Shown in pieces: positions 9,500 through 18,500 of a stretch of DNA of 64,000 nt. This DNA is from Panonychus citri. Taxonomy: Eukaryota; Arthropoda; Arachnida; Trombidiformes; Tetranychidae. Position 1 is the first letter of the stretch, and each line of letters opens with the position of its first letter. The notes beneath the pieces were generated by a model that saw only the letters and a list, made by a program, of their open reading frames with translations, did no database searches and was not told where the DNA came from. The position numbers and the translations under genes are program-made. Location: positions 310,001 to 374,000 of the forward strand of contig NW_026515545.1 of NCBI RefSeq assembly GCF_014898815.1. Direction: 5' to 3'.

Positions 9500-9691
9500 T
9501 TATACAATTTCTTTTACAAAATGTAAGCTTATAAAAACTCTCCCATTTTTGAATCTTATTTGTGATCCATTTTCATCACAAAGTAACATATTTATCTCAT
9601 CAATTCTATTGATACGAACTGGGTAATAAAACGGTTGTATAAATGTGATATTCGCCATTTTCACATCTAAATTCAGAGGTAAAACTCTCAA
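9500..9691 (-). pseudogene. Minor capsid (penton-like) protein, C-terminal fragment
   Basis: Encodes RVLPLNLD, ITFIQPFYYPVRINRIDEI and GRVFISLHFVK, the typical C-terminal end of the Polinton minor capsid protein. The resemblance continues upstream of the first Met to about 9740, where the frame differs from that of the N-terminal fragment. Confidence 0.7.
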
Positions 9692-9734
9692 TAGTCTCGC
9701 AAAATGATCACCTACAAAGTGCTCTGTTATGAGA

Positions 9735-10289
9735 TCAGTATAAATAAAAAGAAGATGATTTTAGTCCAGTTTTGGGTGGCTTTTTCGCTAGAATTGTCTT
9801 TTGATCATCTTTTTTGAATAGCATATCACAGTGTTTCATGTAACCATCATATGTCCAACCTAACATTTCTAAAAATTCAGAATCAATAAAATAAGGTAAT
9901 ATTTTATCTCCACGATGCCATCCTGCTTTGATTTCAATAGAATCATTTTGGAGAGAAACTTCGGGTTGGAAATCAGCATTTATGCGTGAAATTGAAGATT
10001 TTAAAACATCATTTATACACTCCAATATTTTATCTATTTCATCACTCTCATTGTAAGTAAATTCGAATTTACCCAAGCGATATGTCCCACCATAAAACAG
10101 ACTGAATTTCACGGTTTTGTTATTTATTTCATATGTTGTTGGATAAAATATTTCTTGTATCCCAACTTTCCATTTTCCTTCTAGATTTATCGGACAGGAT
10201 AAATTATTAGTGAACTTTGAAAGTGTATTATCTGGGTGTATATCCATGCTAGCATTAGATACTAAATCGATACAGAATTCATTCGACAT
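9735..10289 (-). pseudogene. Minor capsid (penton-like) protein, N-terminal fragment
   Basis: 184 residues with the family signature near the start: PDNTLSKFTNNL followed by INLEGKWKVGIQEIFYP. These are hallmarks of the single jelly-roll minor capsid (penton-like) protein of Polintons, which forms the capsid vertices. The frame ends at SFYLY just before a segment that continues the protein in another frame (see 9500-9691). The start overlaps the integrase end by about 11 nt (10279-10289). Confidence 0.8.
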
Positions 10290-10782
10290 CTTCAGTCCAA
10301 CTGTTAAATTTATCAGGATAACCTAACCATTTAACAAAATATTCAAGCTTTCCACTCTTGTTATATCTCCTTTTTAATATTCTCTCAATCTTATATGTAC
10401 TTGGTTCTGTGACTTTGAAGATTTCATCATGGTAGAATACAGATGTAATGTTTTCTCCAGACCAATCATTTAGCCTATAAATATAACCTTGTGGTGTCTT
10501 TTTTACTTTTCGGATTTTGAATAATTCCTTTGTAAAGGTTTCACTCGCCTCTTTTTCAAATATACCTTTATCACGGGAGATTCTAACGAAATCATTAACT
10601 TTATATGGTATCTGTTTATATTTAATAACTTTTTGGCTTTCAAACACATTTTTGACAGCTGATCTTTCATCTTCACGAGCTTGACTTGGAGTCATTTTTA
10701 TTGTTCTGTGATATGAATGGTTATATCCATCAATTATATCATTAACTACATCGACATACTTGTTTGTATTTTTCGCGAACAT
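10279..10782 (-). pseudogene. Retroviral-type integrase, C-terminal part with chromodomain
   Basis: The end of the catalytic core (YNHSYHRTIKMTPSQA), a small SH3-like segment (VNDFVRISRDKGIFEK) and a C-terminal chromodomain (YKIERILKRR, FVKWLGYPDKFNSWTED). The chromodomain keeps the aromatic Y, W and Y positions expected for the methyl-lysine cage, so it may once have steered insertion to histone-modified chromatin. The DDE glutamate region lies between this fragment and 10953 and is disrupted by stops and frame changes. Confidence 0.85.
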
Positions 10783-10952
10783 GTATCTATGTAATCTAGA
10801 TCTCAGTGTTCGTTAAATCGCTCAACTATCGCACATTTTATTAAACCATCTGTCGCAACAAAATGATGAATTCCATTTTGTTTAAAAATTCTAACACATA
10901 TTTGTTTAGAAATTCTTTTCCTGATCAGTTTGAATTTTCTTTGGTTTACAAT

Positions 10953-11342
10953 TCAGAAAGATGCGTTTAAAAGCTTCAATAATTGAAGTAGCGTCTTTAT
11001 TTTAAGTGGTATACCAAAGGCGAAACGAGAAAGGCAATCAATTGTAATCAAAATGTAGCGATAATTATTATTTTCAGATTTAATCCAACTCATATCTAGT
11101 AAATCTGCTTGCCATTGTTCATTTACATGATCTACTAAAATTGGAAGTCTCAAAAATCTTTTCTTTATGGTTCGAAATAGATTATATGTATCTTCATCTG
11201 ATAACCATGTTTCTACGTCTCGGTATTTAATACTAGGATTCCGGAGTTTAGCAGCATTATATAAACGTTTTATTCCACCATAAGATCCATTTGATTTAGT
11301 ATCATAATAAATATCTTTCAAAATTTCGCTAACGATTGCCAT
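10953..11342 (-). pseudogene. Retroviral-type integrase, N-terminal and core part
   Basis: Contains SYGGIKRLYNAAK and WLSDEDTYNLF, typical of Polinton integrases. It also holds the first two catalytic aspartates of the DDE core, in QWQADLLDM and TIDCLSRFAFGIPL. The frame ends at LLNASF. The next core segment (about 10783-10952) reads as integrase only piecewise in other frames. The gene is therefore inactive as written, and the element could not insert itself again without outside help. Confidence 0.85.
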
Positions 11343-11436
11343 GACCTTAAATGAGAGTTTCTATATTCGAAGATGACGTTTGTGGTGTTGGAGATCTCGA
11401 GGGTGATATAACGCTGAGTTGATTTTTATTTTTTAT

Positions 11437-12084
11437 TCAAAATATAGCTTTTGATTGGTCTATCCTCATTTCACATATTTCTAATAAATAATCCAATCCA
11501 TTAGGTTTCTTACCAACTTGATCTTCGGATAGTAAAAATTGAACTATATCATTTACATTACTACCCTTTATGTATCCTTCACCTTTTCTTACATGACCAT
11601 TTTTATCGATAAGACCAGGAATTCCCATTAATACTGTTTTCAATGAACTAGATTTATCTTTCGGTGTTGATGGAGCTGGTTTAACACTGTTAATCAATCG
11701 AGTCAGAAAACTTTCATTTCGAGATGAATCATTTTCAAGTTTACTATTTTCGCCTTCATTTTCAGTATAGTCAAAAATATTCTCTGTATCATATTCAATG
11801 TTTTCATCATCCATTTGATCGTTAGGTAAAATCATTCTCTCTGACTGATTTCCAACTGATATAACTCGTTGTGCAATTGCATCTATCATATTGTTGATAT
11901 TCTCATTTGAATGTTGATTATGCGCAATTCTTCTTGCTAACTGATCATTATGAAACTTAACTTTTGTTTCTACAGGTAAATTTTTGTTGAAAAGTTGTTT
12001 AGTTTTGCTAGGTTTCATACAGTTTCTTTTATATTTATCTTCAGGAATAAGATACATTCGAGTTAATGAATTCATTTCACCCAA
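11437..12084 (-). CDS. Conserved Polinton protein of unknown function
   Basis: 215 residues, hydrophilic, with an acidic Asn/Glu-rich centre (DQMDDENIEYDTENIFDYTE). The C-terminal segment, IKGSNVNDIVQFLL followed by KKPNGLDYLLE, resembles the end of a protein regularly found near the packaging ATPase in animal Polintons. The first ATG is at 12084 and a second Met is at codon 4. It overlaps the 12077-12415 gene by 8 nt. The function is not known to me; a virion-associated role is plausible from position only. Confidence 0.55.
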   Translation of the reverse strand: MGEMNSLTRMYLIPEDKYKRNCMKPSKTKQLFNKNLPVETKVKFHNDQLARRIAHNQHSNENINNMIDAIAQRVISVGNQSERMILPNDQMDDENIEYDTENIFDYTENEGENSKLENDSSRNESFLTRLINSVKPAPSTPKDKSSSLKTVLMGIPGLIDKNGHVRKGEGYIKGSNVNDIVQFLLSEDQVGKKPNGLDYLLEICEMRIDQSKAIF

Positions 12085-12415
12085 TATTATCAGTAACCAC
12101 TTTTGCTAGAATACTTAAAGCAGGAACTAAAAGAGCTGATAGAAACCCCCCTCTTTGATTAACTATTCTCTTACGATCCTCTGTTTTTGTCAATCTACTT
12201 AATTTACGAACTTGATTCTTATATAATTTCAGTTTATTTTTACTCTTTGAACTCAGAGGAATTGTTCCTTTAAGAATATTCTTGGCGATATCACTTATAA
12301 CCGTGTAGATACAATTTGGCGCATTTACTAAAATTTGTTTTCTTTTTATTTTTGATCTTGTTTTTGCTAACTTTTTCAAGCAAGGATAACATTCAACTGC
12401 TTTTTTTAAACTCAT
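12077..12415 (-). CDS. Small basic Polinton virion protein with hydrophobic C-terminus
   Basis: 112 residues. The N-terminal half is helical and basic (LKKLAKTRSKIKRKQ, NKLKLYKNQVRKLSRL) and contains ILKGTIPLSSK. The C terminus is GGFLSALLVPALSILAKVV, a glycine-led hydrophobic helix. This layout recurs in Polinton/adintovirus elements and has been compared to adenovirus membrane-active or core peptides. The frame is intact and it overlaps its neighbour at 12077-12084. Virion function is inferred. Confidence 0.6.
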   Translation of the reverse strand: MSLKKAVECYPCLKKLAKTRSKIKRKQILVNAPNCIYTVISDIAKNILKGTIPLSSKSKNKLKLYKNQVRKLSRLTKTEDRKRIVNQRGGFLSALLVPALSILAKVVTDNIG

Positions 12416-12536
12416 CTTAAGGATTGTTTATTAGTTAAATTTTATTCATCTGTTTCTTATACAAGATAGGTAGTAATATAATCATTTTCCCCGAGTACAT
12501 CCGTTAAAAATCTAGTTTCAATAGAAGTCTCTGGTC

Positions 12537-13088
12537 TTAAATCGATGAATAGATAGCTGTATGGATTTCTGGTTGCATCCTCAAAAATTGTTTGTATTTT
12601 CCTATTTTACGAGGTAACATTTGTCTGGCAATATTGGTAATAATTGACTGATCTCGAGGGTTTTTAAACAATACAATATATTGTGAATTTAGTGATATAT
12701 TCCTACTTTCTTTTCCTTTACAAAAGAAGTTTTGCATAATAAGAATAACAGATAAATTTCTATGATGTGATCCTTTAGTAAATAGTTCACTTATAACTTT
12801 TGAATTAGTTGATTCTGTCATCAAATCGTCTATAATAATCCATTCTGGAACCATACCATCAAACTTCTCTATGATATTTTCTGGTAAACCTTGAATAAAA
12901 TTTACACTCATCATTGTTGTGAATATATCCTGATATTCCCCATAAAAGTATGTGATACGTTCAGGTGGAGGAGAGGACATTATATTAGATGAGTTAATCA
13001 ATTTTTTCAACCATTCCGTTTTTCCACACCCAGTTGGACCCGCGATTAACATTGTAAATGGGTGATGTAAATAAACTTGGTAAGTCAT
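12537..13088 (-). pseudogene. FtsK/HerA-type genome packaging ATPase
   Basis: A32-like ATPase that pumps DNA into capsids. Walker A is GPTGCGKT (residues 17-24) and Walker B is EWIIIDDL (residues 82-89). The downstream FTKGSHHRNLSVILIMQNFF and FKNPRDQ segments are diagnostic for the Polinton branch. The displayed frame ends at HTAIYSSI, but the usual C-terminal sequence continues in another frame from about 12580 to 12462, so one frame change near 12,570-12,600 truncates the protein. All nucleotide-binding motifs lie in the intact part. It is followed on the same strand by small basic virion genes. Confidence 0.88.
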
Positions 13089-13190
13089 TATTATTATTTA
13101 ATTAATACGATTTCTTTATTATTATTATTATTATTCAAATATTATCAACATAATTCTTATATTAAATTGTTTATCTCTTTATTTATTTAT

Positions 13191-13850
13191 TTATTTATTT
13201 ATATAAAGGAAAATTGTTAGCGAATTGAAAAGAGCTGTATAATTATCTTTAAAGTTTATCAATTCATCAAAATCAACATTTCTTTCCATGAGTCTTGCTG
13301 GTTTAACGAGCTCCAGTTGTGTAAGAAAGACTTTTGGATATGCGCCATCATCGTTTATAATTAAATGATTACCGGATGTTCTCCATTCCCCTCGTTTCAG
13401 CATTTTTTCATCCAAATAGGTTGATATTATATATGTATCCATTATTTGATCGACTGGAATTTCATCATCTCCGATAAGAGTAAATATAAAATGTTCCAAA
13501 TCTCGAAGAATTTTCATTATTTGGGTTGTAATGATCACCTTTCTATCAAACTGTTGTATTGTTATACCATCCTGAGAATTAAGAGAGATAGTTACATAAT
13601 GGCTTGAACGTTCCAGTGGACTTTCATTCTTCAGAAAAAGTTTGACAAATTCCAACAAAAATACGGCTTCGTCTTTGCTGAGAGAAACACCAAGTTTAGT
13701 CGGTAATCCATCCTTAAAGATTCGTAAATCCAATCGACGTAATTTAACATCATCTTTGAACCCGTAACTTACAGATACATGAATGTCCTCATGTATAAAC
13801 AATTTTGTTGATGTCCAAGTCATAACAGAAAACGTCATTTTGAAATACAA
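13191..13850 (-). CDS. PC4-like single-strand DNA-binding transcription coactivator domain protein
   Basis: 219 residues. Residues about 24-73 match the core layout of eukaryotic PC4/Sub1: HVSVSYGF, then DLRIFKDGLPTKLGVSLSKD and a helix FLLEFVKLFL. The PTK-GVSLS signature and preceding D-(I/L)-R-F are the family's key elements. PC4 binds single-stranded or melted DNA as a dimer and stimulates Pol II initiation. A second strand-rich segment (about residues 84-130: HYVTISL, GITIQQF, then a helix) could be a diverged repeat. The start is ATG at 13850 or 13838. A TATA box lies upstream (13923-13931). The frame is intact beside broken neighbours. The domain assignment is from pattern recognition; a role with the TBP-like protein is inferred. 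Confidence 0.65.
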   Translation of the reverse strand: MYFKMTFSVMTWTSTKLFIHEDIHVSVSYGFKDDVKLRRLDLRIFKDGLPTKLGVSLSKDEAVFLLEFVKLFLKNESPLERSSHYVTISLNSQDGITIQQFDRKVIITTQIMKILRDLEHFIFTLIGDDEIPVDQIMDTYIISTYLDEKMLKRGEWRTSGNHLIINDDGAYPKVFLTQLELVKPARLMERNVDFDELINFKDNYTALFNSLTIFLYINK

Positions 13851-13922
13851 TGTTATTATTATTAAACAAAAACAATCAAGTCAAAGTTAATTTACAATGA
13901 ACTATATCTCGATTTACTTAAA

Positions 13923-13931
13923 CTATTTATA
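13923..13931 (-). promoter_or_regulatory. TATA box of the PC4-like gene
   Basis: The minus strand reads TATAAATAG, about 75-85 nt upstream of the start codon region, with an AT-rich leader between. The spacing fits a Pol II core promoter. Confidence 0.55.
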
Positions 13932-14430
13932 TGTTCCTTTCCATTCAAACAGTGCGCATGTATGGATTAGAAATGTATAATCCATTTCTAGGACGGATTA
14001 AACAACACAATGACATAATTAATACTAATCAATACGTGAGATAGGGATTGTTTTGGATTTAGAGGTCATGACCTTTTAACCTTGAAAAATTTATAGATCT
14101 TTTCATTCTCGACAACTTTTGTCAAGACATAATATGTCTAAGTAGTATCGTTCTAAAGTTATACAGTTTGGAAAAATATCGACTTTAAAAGTGGATTTTC
14201 TACCGGAAGGAAGCATTTTTCGGGAAAAATTTTTTTCCCCCGCTACTAATCATCAACGAAGTTGATGATGGGTAGCGGAATTATTATTTATTTTCATCTA
14301 TAATATGAGGGTAAGATCATTTCTTTAACATAGGAGGTTATGGAGAAAAATTTTTTTACTCACTTCGAAATTTGCGCAAAAAAAATTAGATTAATTACCA
14401 CCCAATGGTCAACTAGTGGCAACCCCTGGC
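13932..14430. promoter_or_regulatory. Divergent intergenic region at the right side of the element
   Basis: This is the spacer between the PC4-like gene (minus) and the right HWIxP gene (plus). It contains overlapping palindromes (ATGGATTA...TAATCCAT, 13962-13985), an inverted pair of AGGTCA half-sites with no spacer (14063-14074), an 18-position stem with a GAA loop (14240-14278) and A/T tracts such as GGGAAAAATTTTTTTCCC. No protein-coding signal is seen. Confidence 0.5.
14240..14278. repeat. Strong hairpin (CCGCTAC...GTAGCGG)
   Basis: A 7-bp outer stem CCGCTAC/GTAGCGG, a 2-nt mismatch, a 9-bp inner stem ATCATCAAC/GTTGATGAT and the loop GAA. It is GC-richer than its surroundings. It could be a cruciform, an RNA hairpin or part of an element terminus. 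Confidence 0.75.
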
Positions 14431-14440
14431 TATTAAAAGG
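14431..14440 (+). promoter_or_regulatory. TATA-like box of the right HWIxP gene
   Basis: TATTAAAAGG lies about 95 nt upstream of the 5'-UTR intron donor and is followed by an (AAC)n leader from about 14450. It is a plausible Pol II promoter for the 14618 gene. Confidence 0.45.
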
Positions 14441-14533
14441 GTTAATTACAACAATAACAACAACAACAAACACACGTTTTTGAAAAATTTTCATTGATTT
14501 GATTTGATTTGATTTAATTTAATTTAATTAAAG

Positions 14534-14610
14534 GTAAGTTTTTTTCATTTATTTCCATTTATTTTCCACTCAATCATTTATTTAATCATCTTTTTCCTCT
14601 TTTTTTTCAG
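14534..14610 (+). other. 5'-UTR intron of the right HWIxP gene
   Basis: Donor AAG|GTAAGT and acceptor TTTTTTTTCAG|CT enclose a 77-nt intron. The start codon follows seven bases after the acceptor. Both signals are close to consensus. Confidence 0.7.
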
Positions 14611-14617
14611 CTCCATA

Positions 14618-15001
14618 ATGTTCATCCTCATCCTCATCGTTATCACCATCACTCTATCATTGGCGTTTTTCGCCACCACAATTTTTTGGGTCATCACCAC
14701 CACCAACCAACAGCCAGAGTCCGAACCAGAACCAGAACCGGAACCAATACCATTTTCGGTAATGGTGGTTGAGGCCGACTCAACAACTGTGGATGAGGAT
14801 GTTGATGAGAGAGAGTTGGTCGAAAGACCAGCTCCTCTCATCGCCCGATCTCAAAGGGTCCATCAATATGTTAACAACCATAGGGAAGATCATTGGATCT
14901 TCCCTATGGTTGATGACATATTTGATGTCCTTCTCGGTGGAGATGAGGATCTCGCCGAGGAAACTTCTTCCTCAGAGTCATCAGACTCTGATGAAGAATA
15001 A
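14618..15001 (+). CDS. Membrane-anchored acidic protein with HWIxP motif (right copy)
   Basis: 127 residues. An N-terminal hydrophobic anchor (residues 2-24, FILILIVITITLSLAFF...) is followed by a QPESEPEPEPEPEP linker, a central segment RVHQYVNNHREDHWIFPMVDDIFDVLL and an acidic Ser/Asp/Glu tail ending SSESSDSDEE (potential CK2 sites). The central segment aligns with the protein at 1168-1849 (LRDAHWIIPTVNNLL), so both belong to one unrecognised family that flanks the element's core genes. The start is supported by the spliced leader just upstream. AATAAA at 14997-15002 overlaps the stop codon. The coding sequence for the HWIFP region is itself a perfect palindrome (14878-14909). Function unknown; membrane exposure of an acidic tail is inferred. 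Confidence 0.6.
   Translation: MFILILIVITITLSLAFFATTIFWVITTTNQQPESEPEPEPEPIPFSVMVVEADSTTVDEDVDERELVERPAPLIARSQRVHQYVNNHREDHWIFPMVDDIFDVLLGGDEDLAEETSSSESSDSDEE
14878..14909. repeat. Perfect 14-bp palindrome inside the right HWIxP gene
   Basis: CCATAGGGAAGATC, then ATTG, then GATCTTCCCTATGG. The arms match perfectly. The stem would form in the mRNA exactly over the conserved HWIFP codons. Confidence 0.9.
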
Positions 15002-15216
15002 ATTTTTTTCATTAAAACTTTTGTTTCTCTTTCTCTTTTTTCTCTTTCTCTTTTTTCTCTTTTTCAATTTAATTTATGTTTTTGTTTTTCTCTTTCTTTT
15101 CTCTTTCTTTTTCTCTTTTTGTTACATTTTCATATGTTTATCTTTATATTAAATATTAATTAATTAATTTAATTCTTTCTTTTTTATATTCAGAAAAACC
15201 AAAAATAGAATGCATA

Positions 15217-15253
15217 TAATCTCTATCCAATGATTAGCATTGGATAGAGATTA
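15217..15253. repeat. Perfect 16-bp hairpin downstream of the right HWIxP gene
   Basis: TAATCTCTATCCAATG and CATTGGATAGAGATTA are separated by the loop ATTAG. A smaller stem CAGAAA/TTTCTG follows. It may mark transcript processing or lie near the element's edge. Confidence 0.9.
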
Positions 15254-15366
15254 AAAAACTACTCAGAAAACGAGTTTCTGGGTTAAATTAACTTTAAAAA
15301 AATTTTCCCGCCATTTTAATTCAAAAAATTGAAGAAAAATTTTTTTCAATGGTTAACCTTTAATCT

Positions 15367-15515
15367 GGAGTGGAAATGACAAAAGGGGGCGTGGCTATGG
15401 GGTGGAAATGACAGTGGGATTTTTGGGACTGGGGTGGAAATGGTAAAGGTATTTTTGGGACTGGGGTGGAAATGGCTTGGGGTGGAAATGGCAATGGAGT
15501 GGAGATGGGGTATGG
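15367..15515. repeat. G-rich minisatellite, 32/16-bp period
   Basis: GG(G/A)GTGGAAATG occurs at 15367, 15399, 15431, 15463, 15479 and 15496 (last copy GGAGTGGAGATG), a period of 32 bp that changes to 16-17 bp. It has a strong G-strand bias on the plus strand with several GGG/GGGG tracts. It probably lies at or just outside the right end of the element. Confidence 0.85.
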
Positions 15516-18500
15516 GTGAGAGATATACATTTTCCCCTACTCATATCAATGAGATAAATAGGAAAATAAAAGGATAAAAACTGTTAATCTGATTAAATTT
15601 GAATTGAATTAAAATTAATGATTGAAAACATGAAGTGAATTAAATTGTCCAGAATTTAATCAGGAAGTTCATGTTGATGTTTTCATGAAGAGTAGTACAA
15701 TTAATTAACTGATAATGATAATCACTTATCAGTCTTAATCTTGAGCTCATTCAATAAACATGAATTCAGTTATCTTTGAATTGGATTGATATTTAACCAT
15801 GGAAATGATGAGAATACATAATCAGTATGTTTATATTAACCGATAAGTTGATAATGAACAATTATCAAGCAAAATGAAACAATTAATGAATAAATTAACT
15901 CGAAAGTCAATCAAATAAACAAGAAAATTTCCTAAAATGATAAATTGTTTACTCTTTAATCAATTGAATCAATTGAACAATGTGACATGATAATAACCAT
16001 AATCATGACAATGTTAATGATGATTAACTGATTTACAGGTTGATAGACTTTTTTAAATTGCATGATCAAAGGTAATAAATTATAACTAAATGATGAAATT
16101 ATTTCAATGAAAATCAGAAATTCATTAATAAGTGTTTATGAAAAAGTGAATCAGATGAACATGATGAAATAACCTGAAGAAACAAAGAATAAGAAAAAAA
16201 AATTCTGAGATAATGATGATCATTATTATCACATTATCATGATGATGATGATGATGATGATGATCACCATGAACATGATGAGTCCATTCAATTGTCTGAG
16301 TATTTGTGTATGTGTTTGTGTAATGATGATGAAGATAATAATAAATAACAATGAATCTTGAAACTTTGTTAGTTACTCATCATCACCCTGTCAGATTGGG
16401 AAGGGAAGGAGTGAAAAAAAATCACCGATTCTTTCATGAAAGTTTCATAAAAATGATGATGAACATGAACCAGAATAATCATGATGAAATGAAAGGAAAT
16501 ACCCATTTATATCCATGCATCATGATGATAATATCACCTCATCCCAGTGATTTATGTTCCTTGTACAATGTTTTAGTATCAATAACATTACTTATCATCC
16601 TCATCCTCATCATCATGTTTATCTTCATTTATTATTATGATTCATTCCGATAATATTATCATTACATGAGCCCAAATCTAAATTATCTTGATTGTTATTC
16701 AATCACAATTAAATTGTTACTTACTAATATGTAAGTAAATTTGATTCACTTTCTCTCCGTTGAAATTAATCATAATTTATTACTTGATTAATTATTCAAC
16801 TTTGAGCTTTAGGATATTTAATTAGTAACAACAATTAATAATTAAACAATGTTGTTCAAATCAATTTCCAACTGAATGGATTGATTGTTACTCAATTTAT
16901 TTAATTTCTATCAATTATTAATTGGTAAACAGTTACAAGTTACCTGATATGATTTAGTTTTTCAACTCATGTAGATGTTTGAAATTTGTAGTTGCAATTA
17001 AGTTAATTGCAATTAACTTTCTGTTCTGGATGATGATTGTCAGGTAAATAACATTTTCTGATTACTCTTTCCATTTTAACCAATACAATTTAAAGGTTAA
17101 TAAAGGTTATATGTTAATCAAATTGTCAAAGTCTGAATACCGGAAGCTCAATGAATTTGAGATATTAAGTAAATGTTATTATCAAGAAACCGGAAACTTT
17201 AAGGTAATAAGGTTATCACATAGTAAGATAATATCGTGTTGCTGGTCAATACCCATGATTAACATGATAACCTTGAATTACTGGTGTTTTTATCAGAGAG
17301 ATGAAAGGATGAAAATGACCATTGGTCAATAGAATCAGCTCTTTATAATAATTTCTTTCATTTTCACAGGAAACAGGAAATAGTAACTTATCAACAATCA
17401 TGAGAATGGTTAAAATTAAAGCGATAATTACAGTAATTTGAGACTAATGATGTTACCATGAAAATATCATGATAACCATTGAACTTTTTTTTTGTTCGAA
17501 GCTCAAAAAAAATCTAAAATCTCTAAAGATTCATTCGTTAATTGTAGTGAAAGATCATGATGATTGTGTTAATGACAATTTATCATTTATTATTCTTGCA
17601 ATGAAAACATGAGAAATTTAAAATGTTCATTTGAATTGTCATGTTTTATCATGAAGACTTTTAACTTTAGAATTGACAAAAAAGTTAGAATAACAAAACA
17701 ATGGTGAAACTTTTTTTTCTATCTATTCAATTGATTTAATGATGTTGTTGATGATTCTGTTTGTTTATTCATCATTTTCATCATGATCCTTTTCTATTTC
17801 AATGAGCTTTGAAGATAGAAAATACTATTATCATGAGAATGAACTTTGTTCCTCTTTTCTCTCTCACGAAGAAACATTTCTCCCTCTCTTCCATTTCTAT
17901 TCATTTCATTTATTCAAACATCATGAAAATCATAATATCAAGTTTATCCTCCATAGGCAATAGAAAGTAAATTAATATCTTTTTGTTGAGAATTGAAAAT
18001 GAACAACAGTATCATCATCATGAAGATCATCAAGATGATGAAGTAAAAAAAGGTTAGAACTTTTTTTCATTCATTCTAAAGTTTTCTAAATGTATTAATA
18101 TATTGAGGAAAAGATGAAGATGAAGATGAAGATGAGAATGATAACAAGGATGATGAAGAGAATCTGAAAGGAGAAAATGTAATTCAATTGAAATGAATAC
18201 TATTGAACATCATGATCACCATGAAAACAGAAATAAAGTCTCACCCTGTAAATTTGCGATAATTAATAACATTTAATGCTATTAACTTTTTTTCCCTCCC
18301 CTTTAGCTTTTGATAATAATGACGATACCATTTAACTAATTGGCTTGGTGATGATCATGTTAATTTATTAATTACAAGTGATGTTGGTTGATTGTTGAGT
18401 CTATTAAATAACTTTTTCTCTCATCAAATGATGATGATAATTCATTACAATTTACCTGATTACTTACTTGATTCACTTGATTCCTAAATATAATATTAGA

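Noticed and set aside
1..15515. Terminal inverted repeats and target-site duplication of the element
   Set aside because: The left end is outside the window, so no pair of termini can be compared.
16351..16653. 100-residue open frame with a hydrophobic end
   Set aside because: Rich in repeated ATG/CAT and TTATTA codons, no domain, and no promoter or splice context.
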